This document shows positions 8,770-17,341 of a stretch of DNA of 64,000 nucleotides, piece after piece. Under the pieces are notes generated by a model. The model worked only from the letters and a program-made list of their open reading frames with translations. It was not told where the DNA came from and searched no databases. Within the stretch, counting starts at the first letter, position 1; each line of letters opens with the position of its first letter. A program made the position numbers and the translations under genes. Origin of the DNA: Campylobacter sp. RM12651 (GTDB taxonomy: Bacteria > Campylobacterota > Campylobacteria > Campylobacterales > Campylobacteraceae); the NCBI RefSeq assembly GCF_022369475.1, contig NZ_CP059600.1, forward strand, positions 1,116,001-1,180,000, given 5' to 3'.

Positions 8770-9878
8770 AAGCATTAATTATTTGTGATAGCTTTAAAGG
8801 CTCTCTTAGTTCAAAACAAGCAAACGAAGCTATCAAAAAATCTTGCGATAAATTAAATATAAACTCAATTCAACTAGCTATTTCTGATGGTGGAGAAGGT
8901 TTTTTAGAAAGTATAAATGATAAAATCAATGCTACAAAACTCTATTTAAACTTAAAAAATGCTTATGGTATTAGAGATTATAAGGGTTATTATCTTTTAA
9001 AAGAAAATAAAGCATATTTTGAAATGGCAGAATTTGCAGGATTAATCGCTCTTAATGAAAATGAAAAAAATCCTTGCAAAACTAGCACAATTTCACTAGG
9101 TATTGCTATAAAAGACGCTATTAATAATGGTGCAAATGAGTTTATAATAGGCATTGGTGGCTCGGCTACAAATGATGCTGGAATAGGAATGCTAAGTGCT
9201 TTAGGATACGAATTTTTAGATGAATTTGAAAATATTTTAAAACCTATCGGAGAAAATCTAATAAAAATTGCAAAAATAAATGATAAAAATGTATTAAAAG
9301 AGCTTAAAAACTGCAGCTTTAAAATAGCTTGTGATGTGAAAAATCCACTATATGGAGAAAATGGTGCAGCGTATGTCTATGCAAGGCAAAAAGGTGCAAA
9401 TGATGATGAAATTAAAATGCTTGATTTGGGTTTAAAAAATTTTGCAAAAGTTTGTAAAAAATATTTAACTAAAGATTATTCACAATTTCAAGGTTGTGGG
9501 GCTGCTGGTGGGCTTGGATTTGGCTTTAAAGCATTTTTAAATGCAGAATTTGAAAGTGGATTTTCATACATTAAAAACCTTTTAAATCTTGAAGAATTGA
9601 TTAAAAACTCTGATTTAATAATAACAGGAGAAGGTGCTTTTGATAATCAAAGTTTGATGGGAAAAGTAATCGGAGAAATTAATCAAATTTGTAAAATTTA
9701 TGATAAAAAATTAATAATATTTTGTGGTTTAAATAATAGTGATTTTAAAAATTGCTTTTCTTTAACAAAAGCATTTTCTAATAAAACAAAAAATGAATTA
9801 ATGCAAAATAGCATTGCCTATCAATGCTTAAATGAGCTTTCGTTTAATGTATTGCAAACTTTTCTTGCTAAAAAATAA
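8766..9878 (+). CDS. Glycerate kinase
   Basis: 370 residues, normal for the GlxK/GarK-type glycerate kinase family. Recognisable motifs are ALIICDSFKGSLSS at the N-terminus, ISDGGEGFLESI, IGIGGSATNDAGIGML, GCGAAGGLGFG and IITGEGAFDNQS. It phosphorylates glycerate to phosphoglycerate (usually 2-phosphoglycerate), feeding lower glycolysis. It is the fourth gene of the operon starting at exonuclease III and has an ATGA overlap with the miniprotein. The exact phosphorylated position cannot be read from sequence. Confidence 0.88.
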   Translation: MKALIICDSFKGSLSSKQANEAIKKSCDKLNINSIQLAISDGGEGFLESINDKINATKLYLNLKNAYGIRDYKGYYLLKENKAYFEMAEFAGLIALNENEKNPCKTSTISLGIAIKDAINNGANEFIIGIGGSATNDAGIGMLSALGYEFLDEFENILKPIGENLIKIAKINDKNVLKELKNCSFKIACDVKNPLYGENGAAYVYARQKGANDDEIKMLDLGLKNFAKVCKKYLTKDYSQFQGCGAAGGLGFGFKAFLNAEFESGFSYIKNLLNLEELIKNSDLIITGEGAFDNQSLMGKVIGEINQICKIYDKKLIIFCGLNNSDFKNCFSLTKAFSNKTKNELMQNSIAYQCLNELSFNVLQTFLAKK

Positions 9879-9897
9879 TTTTTAACAAGGAGATATT

Positions 9898-11031
9898 ATG
9901 CTTAAAAAAATTATAACTCACGAGCTTTTTGCTCCAATTTTATTGATTTTTATGACTATACTTGCTTTAGCTCTTAAAAATTCAAATCTAAACACTTATT
10001 ATGAACTCATTACTAATTATAAAGCAGGTGTGATTTTTGGAGATTTAAACCTTATAAAACCACTTACTTTATGGGTAAATGATGGGCTTATGGCTATATT
10101 TTTCTTTTGGGTTGGATTAGAAGTTAAAAAAGAAATTCTAATAGGAGAATTAAGCAATATAAAAGCTGCTAGTTTGCCACTAATTGCAGCACTTGGCGGA
10201 GTAATTGTCCCTGCTATAATTTATAGTTTAATTAATATAAACGATAGCTTTGCTTTACAAGGCTTTGCGATACCGACTGCAACTGATATTGCTTTTGCTT
10301 TAGGAGTTTTATTATTACTTGGAAATAAAATTCCAAAATCTTTAACAATATTTTTACTAAGCCTTGCAATATTTGATGATGTTGCTGCAATTATTATAAT
10401 CGCTTTATTTTATACAAATGAGCTAAGTATTTTAAGTCTTAGCCTTGCTACTTGTGGTTTAGCTATTTTGCTATTATTAAATTATTTGCATATTTGTATA
10501 AAAAGCCTTTATGTGATTATTGGTGCATTTATTTGGGTTTGCGTTCTTAAAAGTGGAGTTCATGCGACTTTAGCTGGTATGGCGTGTGCGTTTTTCATAC
10601 CATTAAATACTAAAGATAATAAAGAATTTTTAGAACACATAATGCACGATTTGACACCTTATATAAATTATTTTATATTGCCTTTATTTGCTTTATTTAA
10701 TGCTGGAGTTTTGATTAATGGTCTTAATTTAAATGATTTTAATGCAGTATTTTTTGGAGTATTTTTAGGTCTATTTTTAGGCAAACAATTAGGTGTTTTT
10801 AGCTTTTGCTTAATTGCTAGTAAATTTGGCTTTAAATTACCATCAAATAAAGTTCAATTATACGGGGTTTGCATACTAACAGGTATTGGTTTTACTATGA
10901 GCTTTTTTATAAACACTCTTGTATTTGAAAATAATCCTGAATTATTTAATAGCGCAAAATTAGCAATACTTAGCGCTTCTTTTGTATCAGCTGTATTAGG
11001 CTATATTTGGCTAAGATTTATAAGCAAATAA
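9898..11031 (+). CDS. nhaA: Na+/H+ antiporter NhaA
   Basis: 377 residues, about 12 membrane helices, typical NhaA length. Diagnostic features are WVNDGLMAIFFFWVGLEVKKE, the helix IV motif IPTATDIAFALG, and the paired aspartates in LAIFDDVAAIIII that bind and exchange Na+ and H+. Role: sodium and pH homeostasis at the inner membrane. The start ATG follows aaggagatatt. It is the last gene of its run and is followed by a bidirectional hairpin before hypD. Confidence 0.95.
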   Translation: MLKKIITHELFAPILLIFMTILALALKNSNLNTYYELITNYKAGVIFGDLNLIKPLTLWVNDGLMAIFFFWVGLEVKKEILIGELSNIKAASLPLIAALGGVIVPAIIYSLININDSFALQGFAIPTATDIAFALGVLLLLGNKIPKSLTIFLLSLAIFDDVAAIIIIALFYTNELSILSLSLATCGLAILLLLNYLHICIKSLYVIIGAFIWVCVLKSGVHATLAGMACAFFIPLNTKDNKEFLEHIMHDLTPYINYFILPLFALFNAGVLINGLNLNDFNAVFFGVFLGLFLGKQLGVFSFCLIASKFGFKLPSNKVQLYGVCILTGIGFTMSFFINTLVFENNPELFNSAKLAILSASFVSAVLGYIWLRFISK

Positions 11032-11036
11032 TCATA

Positions 11037-11060
11037 TTAACTCCTATAAAAAGGAGTTAA
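11037..11060. terminator. Bidirectional terminator between nhaA and hypD
   Basis: Nine-base arms ttaactcct / aggagttaa around a six-base loop, flanked by T- and A-rich sequence, exactly between the convergent stops of nhaA and hypD. Confidence 0.75.
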
Positions 11061-11061
11061 T

Positions 11062-12147
11062 TTAAATTTTATTGTATTTATAATAAGCAGCACAAGCACC
11101 TTCACTACTTACCATACAACTTCCTATTGGATTATTAGGCGTGCATAAATTACCAAAAACTTTGCAATCAGTTGGCTTTGCAAGTCCTTTTAAAATCTTA
11201 GGGCATAGACAGGCTTTGTTTTCTGCTTTTGTATTTGTTTTTATATCAAATACTTTTTTTGCGTTTATATAATCATATTCATCTTTTAGCTCCAAACCGC
11301 CATTACTAATAACACCTAAGCCACGGAATTCAAAATCATCACGCCTAAAGTATTTTTCAATTAATTCTTTAGCTTTTTCATTACCATTTTTACTAACTAA
11401 TCTTGAATATTCATTATAAACATTATGAGTTTTATTCTTAAATTGTAAGCTTAAATTTAATAGTGAGTGCATTAAATCAACAGGCTCAAAACCACTTATA
11501 GCAAATGGTTTTTTATAAGTATTAGCCATATTTAAATATGCGTTTTCTCCTATTATCACACTTACATGCGATGGGGCTAAAAAGCCATCAATATTACAAT
11601 CTTTATCATTTAATAAGGCTTCAACAGGCTCAGGAACTCTTACATGATTTATATGAAAAAATACATTTTTAAGTCCCATTTCAAGCACTTTTTCAATCAA
11701 AATCGCACTCATAGGAGTTGTAGTTTCAAAACCTATTGCAAAAAATATAATCTTTTTATCTTTATTTTCATTTGCGATTTTTAATACTTCTAGTGGGCTA
11801 TAAAGCGCTCTAATATCCTTGCCTTGTGCTCTTAATTTTTCTAAACTCGTATTACTAGCAGGAACTTTAATCAAATCAGCAAGCGTGCAAAAAATAGCAC
11901 CTTCCATACTTGCTAAAAAAATAGCTTCATCAAGCCTACTTTTTGGCATTACACAAACAGGACAACCTGGCCCATGAATAAAATTAATATTAGGCAAAAG
12001 AGAAGGGATTGAGTATTTTATAAGCGAATGTGTGTGCCCGCCACAAATCTCCATTACATTATAAACCCTATCAAGCTTAACATTATTAATTAGTTTTTTT
12101 AAATTATTAATAATATTTGCGTCTTTATATTCTTTTATGTAATTCAT
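11062..12147 (-). CDS. hypD: Hydrogenase maturation protein HypD
   Basis: 361 residues, full length. Contains the expected MEICGGHTHS, GPGCPVC, GFETTTP and a C-terminal Cys-rich region (CLCPKILKG, CKVFGNLCTP) for a [4Fe-4S] cluster. HypD works with HypC as the scaffold on which the Fe(CN)2CO unit of [NiFe] hydrogenase is built. The start ATG overlaps the end of hypC in ATGA. Unusually, hypE and hypA do not follow; the next gene is the convergent nhaA. Confidence 0.95.
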   Translation of the reverse strand: MNYIKEYKDANIINNLKKLINNVKLDRVYNVMEICGGHTHSLIKYSIPSLLPNINFIHGPGCPVCVMPKSRLDEAIFLASMEGAIFCTLADLIKVPASNTSLEKLRAQGKDIRALYSPLEVLKIANENKDKKIIFFAIGFETTTPMSAILIEKVLEMGLKNVFFHINHVRVPEPVEALLNDKDCNIDGFLAPSHVSVIIGENAYLNMANTYKKPFAISGFEPVDLMHSLLNLSLQFKNKTHNVYNEYSRLVSKNGNEKAKELIEKYFRRDDFEFRGLGVISNGGLELKDEYDYINAKKVFDIKTNTKAENKACLCPKILKGLAKPTDCKVFGNLCTPNNPIGSCMVSSEGACAAYYKYNKI

Positions 12148-12398
12148 AAAAACCTACTTTCAATCTCTTCGCTACCTATCTCATCTGCAATTTGCTTATA
12201 TAATTCTAAGCTTTCTTTAGCAGCTGCTTCATCAATTTTTTGCATAGCAAAACCAACATGAATTAATACAAAATCTCCCACATTAACCTGCTCAGGTATC
12301 AAATCAAGGCTAACCCCACGCTTAATCCCTAAAGTATCAACCATAGCAAAATTATTTTCATCAACACTTAAAACTTTTGATGGTATAGATAAACACAT
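12144..12398 (-). CDS. hypC: Hydrogenase assembly chaperone HypC
   Basis: 84 residues, typical size. Begins MCLSIPSKVLS; Cys2 is the essential iron-ligating residue of the HypC/HybG family, and the OB-fold motif VGDFVLIHVGFAM is present. It carries iron to HypD and chaperones the large subunit. It sits one base from hypB and overlaps hypD by four bases, so hypBCD form one unit. Confidence 0.95.
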   Translation of the reverse strand: MCLSIPSKVLSVDENNFAMVDTLGIKRGVSLDLIPEQVNVGDFVLIHVGFAMQKIDEAAAKESLELYKQIADEIGSEEIESRFL

Positions 12399-12399
12399 A

Positions 12400-13044
12400 T
12401 TAACTCCTTAAAGATTTAAAATATTCACAAAGTTCGGCAATTCCTTCGCCTGTAGTGCTGCTTACGCAAAAGATTTTTACATTTGGATTTAATTTTTTTG
12501 CTTCTTGTGTGATAGTTTCTAGGCTAAAATCAAAATATTTTGCTATATCCATTTTAGTTAAAACTATTACATCAGCTCTTTTAAACATAACAGGATATTT
12601 TGCTACTTTATCACTTCCTTCAGGACTTGATAAAAGCACAACATTTAAATTCTCGCCCAATTTATATGATGCAGGGCATACTAAGTTGCCTATATTTTCT
12701 ATTACACAAAACTCTGAATTACTAATATCAAGATTTTTTAGAGCTAAATCTATCATTTTTGCGTCTAAATGGCAGCTTTGACCTGTGCTTATTTGATATG
12801 CTTTAGCACCTGCTTTGATAATCCTATCAGCGTCCTTATTAGTCTCTAAATCCCCTTCAATTACGCATAATTTTAATAAATTATTTTTTATAATATACTC
12901 AAGTAGAGTGGTTTTACCACTACCAGGAGAGCTCATAAAATTAAGGCAATATAAATTAGATTTTTTAAAAAACTCTTGATTGATTTTTGCTTGATTTTCG
13001 TTTTCAGCCATAATTTTTGCTTTTGCTTCAATGATTACTTTCAT
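12400..13044 (-). CDS. hypB: Hydrogenase nickel-incorporation GTPase HypB
   Basis: 214 residues. Contains the P-loop SPGSGKTTLLEY, the EGDLETNKDADRI switch region with the metal-site Cys/His segment GQSCHLDAKM, and the NKXD-like TKMDIA motif. It lacks the His-rich N-terminal nickel-storage tail seen in some homologues. It delivers nickel to the hydrogenase large subunit together with HypA (not in the window). First gene of hypBCD; the 207-base gap to the divergent dcuB must contain promoters for both. Confidence 0.95.
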   Translation of the reverse strand: MKVIIEAKAKIMAENENQAKINQEFFKKSNLYCLNFMSSPGSGKTTLLEYIIKNNLLKLCVIEGDLETNKDADRIIKAGAKAYQISTGQSCHLDAKMIDLALKNLDISNSEFCVIENIGNLVCPASYKLGENLNVVLLSSPEGSDKVAKYPVMFKRADVIVLTKMDIAKYFDFSLETITQEAKKLNPNVKIFCVSSTTGEGIAELCEYFKSLRS

Positions 13045-13251
13045 TACCTACTCCTTAAATTTTTCACATTTTACTAAGTAAAAGTATTTACAATGGCAAC
13101 AAAAATCATTTTATAAATAATAGACCAAATTCCAAGTAAAAAATTTAATACTAATATTTAAATTAATTAAAACTTAATTTTTAAAATTAATTTAAATATT
13201 TAACTTTTAAATATAAAATTTATCAATTTTTTTTAATTAAAGGATAAAAAA

Positions 13252-14895
13252 ATGGATATTCTTATGAATTTACCTAATTCTTTACAATTTGCTATACAAC
13301 TAGCTATTGTATGTATTTGCCTATTTTATGGCTCAAAAAAAGGTGGAATTACTCTTGGAATGTTAGGTGGCGTTGGGCTTATTGTGATGATTTTTGGCTT
13401 TGGTGTAAAACCAGGAAAACCAGCAATTGATGTTATGCTAACTATTTTAGCAGTTGTTGTGGCTAGCGCAACACTTCAAACCAGTGGTGGTCTTGATGTA
13501 ATGCTTCAAATAGCTGAAAAAATTCTTAGAAAAAATCCAAAATATATTAGTATTTTAGCTCCAATTACGACTTGCACCCTAACAATTCTTTGTGGCACAG
13601 GGCATGTTGTTTATACAATTTTACCTATTGTATATGACATAGCCATTAAAAACAATATTAGACCTGAAAGACCGATGGCAGCAAGTAGTGTTTCAGCACA
13701 ACTTGGAATAATTGCTAGCCCAGTATCAGTGGCTGTAGTAACTCTAACAGCATTTATTATTAATAGTAATCATCACTTAGCAGGATTTGATGGATATTTG
13801 GACTTACTTAAAATTACAATACCATCAACTTATTTAGGAGTGCTTTGCGTTGGAATATTTAGCTGGTTTAGGGGTAAAGATTTAGATAAAGATAGTGAAT
13901 TTCAAGAAAAAATTAAAGATGAAGAATTTAAAAAATATGTTTATGGTGGTGGGTGCAAATCATTAATAGGTGAAAAATTACCTAATAGTGCTTGGTTATC
14001 AATGTGGATATTTTTAGGTGCTATTGCCTTAGTTGCTATTTTAGGATATTTTTCAAATCTACGACCTGCATTTAATACAAAAGTTGATTCAGCAAGTATT
14101 TTAATCGTAGATAATAATGCTAAAACAATGAAAGAAATACCTATTAAGAATTCAAATCTCATAATTACTTATAATGAATTAAATAAAACTATTAAAGATG
14201 GTAAAGTAAAAAACACGAAAGAAAATATAAAAGCAATTAGCATTGATAATAATCTACAAATAACACAAGAAAATAACTATGTAATTATTAATAATGAAAA
14301 ATTTGAAAATGCAAAAATTATTTTTAGCGATAAAAAAGAACAAGCAAAACCTTTAGGAATGGTTGAAGTAATTCAAATTTTTATGCTTTTGGCAGGTTCA
14401 TTAATAATAATCTTTACAAAAACTAATGCAAATAATATTTCAAAAAGTGAGATATTTAAATCAGGAATGGTTGCTCTTGTGGCTGTATTTGGAATCTCTT
14501 GGATGGCTGATAGTATGGTTGCAACACATACTCAAATGATAAAAGATAGCTTAGGAAATATATTAAGCGAATATCCTTGGACTTACGCAATAGTTTTAAT
14601 AATAATTTCTAAATTAGTAAATTCTCAAGCAGCCGCACTTGTAGCGTTTGTGCCACTAGCTTTAAATATAGGAGTTAATCCAGCTGTTATTTTAGCATTC
14701 GCACCAGCTTGTTATGGCTATTTTATTTTGCCAACATATCCAAGTGATTTAGCAGCTATTCAATTTGATAGAAGTGGAACAACTCGTATAGGAAGATTTG
14801 TAATAAATCATAGTTTTATTATTCCTGGTTTTATAGGTGTTATTACTTCAAGTATTTTTGGATATTTTCTTGCGAGTTTTTATGGTTCCTTATAA
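13252..14895 (+). CDS. dcuB: Anaerobic C4-dicarboxylate transporter DcuB with an internal insert
   Basis: 547 residues. N- and C-terminal parts closely follow the DcuB family ([61 protein letters not shown]). It exchanges fumarate, malate or aspartate for succinate during fumarate respiration. E. coli DcuB is about 446 residues; the extra ~90-100 residues lie at about 272-363, after LRPAF, and form a hydrophilic Lys/Asn/Ile-rich segment before the next helix ([11 protein letters not shown]). The insert is in frame with no loss of flanking motifs, so the gene looks functional. Preceded by aaaggataaaaaa; followed by a strong terminator. Confidence 0.92.
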   Translation: MDILMNLPNSLQFAIQLAIVCICLFYGSKKGGITLGMLGGVGLIVMIFGFGVKPGKPAIDVMLTILAVVVASATLQTSGGLDVMLQIAEKILRKNPKYISILAPITTCTLTILCGTGHVVYTILPIVYDIAIKNNIRPERPMAASSVSAQLGIIASPVSVAVVTLTAFIINSNHHLAGFDGYLDLLKITIPSTYLGVLCVGIFSWFRGKDLDKDSEFQEKIKDEEFKKYVYGGGCKSLIGEKLPNSAWLSMWIFLGAIALVAILGYFSNLRPAFNTKVDSASILIVDNNAKTMKEIPIKNSNLIITYNELNKTIKDGKVKNTKENIKAISIDNNLQITQENNYVIINNEKFENAKIIFSDKKEQAKPLGMVEVIQIFMLLAGSLIIIFTKTNANNISKSEIFKSGMVALVAVFGISWMADSMVATHTQMIKDSLGNILSEYPWTYAIVLIIISKLVNSQAAALVAFVPLALNIGVNPAVILAFAPACYGYFILPTYPSDLAAIQFDRSGTTRIGRFVINHSFIIPGFIGVITSSIFGYFLASFYGSL

Positions 14896-14921
14896 ATTTT
14901 GCCCTATTTTAGGGCAAAATT
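14895..14921 (+). terminator. Rho-independent terminator after dcuB
   Basis: Perfect 11-base arms aattttgccct / agggcaaaatt with a five-base loop, overlapping the end of the dcuB stop codon and followed by a T-rich stretch. Confidence 0.85.
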
Positions 14922-14985
14922 AAGATTTTAATTTTGCTAATATTTAACTAGAATTTAAAATATTATTTTCCAATAAAACTATAAT

Positions 14986-15723
14986 TTAAAACCTAGAAAC
15001 TATAATCTCAATTATCTTATCATCTTCTAATTCAAGCCTAATGCTAACACTTTTGCCCAAAAGTATTTTAGTAAAATAAAAATATTCATTTTTCATTTTA
15101 AATTCTAACTGGCTTAAAGTCTTTTGTATCTCATTATAGCTTTTGCCTTTTATATCATTATTTATATCATCTAATACACTTTTATCAAGTACAAGGCAAA
15201 CTCTTTCAAGGTTACTACACTTTAGGTCTGATTTTAAAATCCTTGTTATAAGCTCATTGGGTTGTTTTAAAAAATCATCATAATACCACCAAGCACAAAG
15301 CATAGCCAAAGTTAAAGCTAAGTATTTTTTAAAATAAACATTATAGTTTTTTCTAGCAGTATATAAATATACAAAGCCAAATATCGCAAATGGCACGAGA
15401 TTTTTAAGAGTATCAATGCTCTTATAAACGCTTTTATCATAAAAACAAAAATTATAAATAATCTTAGCAAGGCAAACACACGATATAAAAAGCGAAATAT
15501 GTCTTAAAAGTAAATAAAACTTATCTTGCAAGATTATCTTACTATCTAAATCATCTTGAGATAGCAAAAGATAAATCCTAGAAAAAAGAAAAGCAAATAT
15601 AAAGCAAGAAATATAACTAAAATCTCCTATATAAAATGGTATAAAAAACAAAAATCAAGCTAGATAAAAAAGCGTATTTTTAAAAATCACATTAGCTTTT
15701 GCTAAAAAACCTTTTAAAGCCAC
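14986..15723 (-). pseudogene. Unknown membrane-protein gene interrupted by an in-frame TGA
   Basis: The long frame 14986-15651 has no ATG and only a TTG immediately after a stop. Extending the same frame upstream through one TGA (15655-15657) reaches a GTG at 15723 preceded, at seven bases, by aagga. The reconstructed 245-residue protein starts MALKGFLAKANVIFKNTLFYLA, then the TGA, then FLFFIPFYIG. It has about four membrane helices in the first ~150 residues and a polar C-terminal domain (ERVCLVLDKSVLDDI...SVSIRLELEDD). The simplest reading is a nonsense change (TGG to TGA) at codon 23; reinitiation at the TTG is possible. Family not recognised. Confidence 0.6.
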
Positions 15724-15835
15724 TTTGTTATCCTTAAAAGTAAAAATATTTAAATTTAAAAATCACTAAAAATAAAATTGAAATTCCTAATTTAAATACC
15801 TTTTAAAATATCTTGAAAATACATTAAATTTTAAC

Positions 15836-15855
15836 GGAATTTAAAATCGGAATTT
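15836..15855 (-). repeat. Recurrent intergenic 20-mer (GGAATTTaaaatNGGAATTT type)
   Basis: The top strand reads ggaatttaaaatcggaattt, which is the reverse orientation of the motif at 17249-17269 and 42340-42360 with one difference. It lies between creD and the broken membrane-protein gene. Two half-sites ggaattt are spaced 12 bases apart. Confidence 0.45.
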
Positions 15856-15883
15856 CAATATTTTTTATCCTTTAATATCCTAA

Positions 15884-17179
15884 TTATTCAGCCTTTTTAT
15901 CCAAAAAATTATCAATATTTTTTGTAATATACATAAGAACATATAAAACTATCATTATAAGAATTGTTCCAGTAATTAGTGCGAATTGCTCCATTTGAAG
16001 CACAGAAAACAATACTGCATAAACACCGCCTAAAAATAGCAGCATTCCAAAACCAAATTTTTTGCTATTTGTAAGAGCTTTTATATAAAGTGCGTTTGGT
16101 ATTACGACCATTAATGTAGCGATAATATAGGCAAGTTCAAAACTAAAATATTCTGACATTGAAAGCAAAACCAAATAAAACAAAGTTAGCGAAAATCCAA
16201 CAACTCCGTATTGGATATAATGAGTTGGTTTTTTGCCTAAAATTTCAAAAACATAAACCACAAATAAGCTAAGCATTATAAATAATATGCCGTATTTAGC
16301 AGCTCTTATTACTTGTCTGTAATGAGTAATGCCTTCGTATAGATTAATACCGATTAGATTATCATTTAGATAATGATTTGAATTATTTATAGCTTTTTGA
16401 TAATTCATAGTAAATGGCATAATTTCATATTTTGCATTAAAGCCGTTATTATCAAGATTTTTGCTAACAGGCAATGTCCCATAAAAACTCGGTTTGCTTT
16501 CTTTTGAATTAATATCTAAGGTATTCTTTTGCGCTAAAGGAAGTATCTCTATACCTTTTGAGCCCCTTAATGTGAAAGAAATTTCAAAAGGTGTATTATT
16601 TTTCAACATATTTTTATTAATTAGTGATGAAATTCCATATCTTAAATGAGAATTTTTACTATTTGTCCCTGCATTTGGTTTTAAATCAATGCTATTTAGT
16701 TTAAAAGTTGAGATATTTACTAATGATTTTGCATCTAATAAACCTAAAGATAAATAAATTTCATCAAAGTCTTGCGGTAATTTTTCATCTAAATCAGCAA
16801 AATTACCACCAATGTTAATATTTGCGTTATAAACACTAGCTTTATATATTCCTTTTTGTCTAACCTCATCTAAAATATCAATTTTTACATCAATTTGGCT
16901 TGGGATTATGATTTTTTCGTAAGGGACTTTTTGCGTAATCGTATTGCCTTCTTCATCTTTTATTTTTTGTTCTTTAGTGCCATTTATTACTAGAAAAATC
17001 CCGTGTATTGTTTGCTTTTGACCCCATTCATTACCTAGAGTATCAACCATATTTTCATAAGTATCATTTCTCTCATTTATTATTCCGTTTATAAAAAACA
17101 ATGGTATTTGAAGTAATATTGCAAGTAAAAATATAAAACCTACTTTTTTAGTTATTGAATTAGATGGTATTTTGATCAT
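15884..17179 (-). CDS. creD: Cell envelope integrity protein CreD family
   Basis: 431 residues. One N-terminal membrane helix (VGFIFLLAILLQIPLFFI) is followed by a large periplasmic domain (about residues 35-290, with PEKIIIPSQ-like, GIYKASVYNA, FYGTLPVSK and FNAKYEIM segments) and about six C-terminal helices starting near YRQVIRAAKYGILFI, the layout of CreD. In enterobacteria creD is regulated by CreBC; no such two-component genes are in the window. Function in this organism is unknown. It is transcribed alone, with AT-rich gaps on both sides. Confidence 0.8.
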   Translation of the reverse strand: MIKIPSNSITKKVGFIFLLAILLQIPLFFINGIINERNDTYENMVDTLGNEWGQKQTIHGIFLVINGTKEQKIKDEEGNTITQKVPYEKIIIPSQIDVKIDILDEVRQKGIYKASVYNANINIGGNFADLDEKLPQDFDEIYLSLGLLDAKSLVNISTFKLNSIDLKPNAGTNSKNSHLRYGISSLINKNMLKNNTPFEISFTLRGSKGIEILPLAQKNTLDINSKESKPSFYGTLPVSKNLDNNGFNAKYEIMPFTMNYQKAINNSNHYLNDNLIGINLYEGITHYRQVIRAAKYGILFIMLSLFVVYVFEILGKKPTHYIQYGVVGFSLTLFYLVLLSMSEYFSFELAYIIATLMVVIPNALYIKALTNSKKFGFGMLLFLGGVYAVLFSVLQMEQFALITGTILIMIVLYVLMYITKNIDNFLDKKAE

Positions 17180-17248
17180 TTTATTTCCTTTTAATTTTTA
17201 AAATATTTATCATATACAAAATAAGCTTAAATTACAAACACCAAACGC

Positions 17249-17269
17249 AATTCCTATTTTAAATTCCAC
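17249..17269 (+). repeat. Recurrent intergenic 21-mer, copy downstream of hsdM
   Basis: The sequence aattcctattttaaattccac is identical over 21 bases to 42340-42360, which lies just upstream of the type III mod gene. A small hairpin (taaacga/tcgttta, 17305-17322) that could end hsdM lies next to it. Confidence 0.5.
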
Positions 17270-17341
17270 TGCAGATAATTGAAATTTATATTTATTAAAA
17301 TCACTAAACGATTTTTCGTTTATTATATTTTTCCACAAAGC

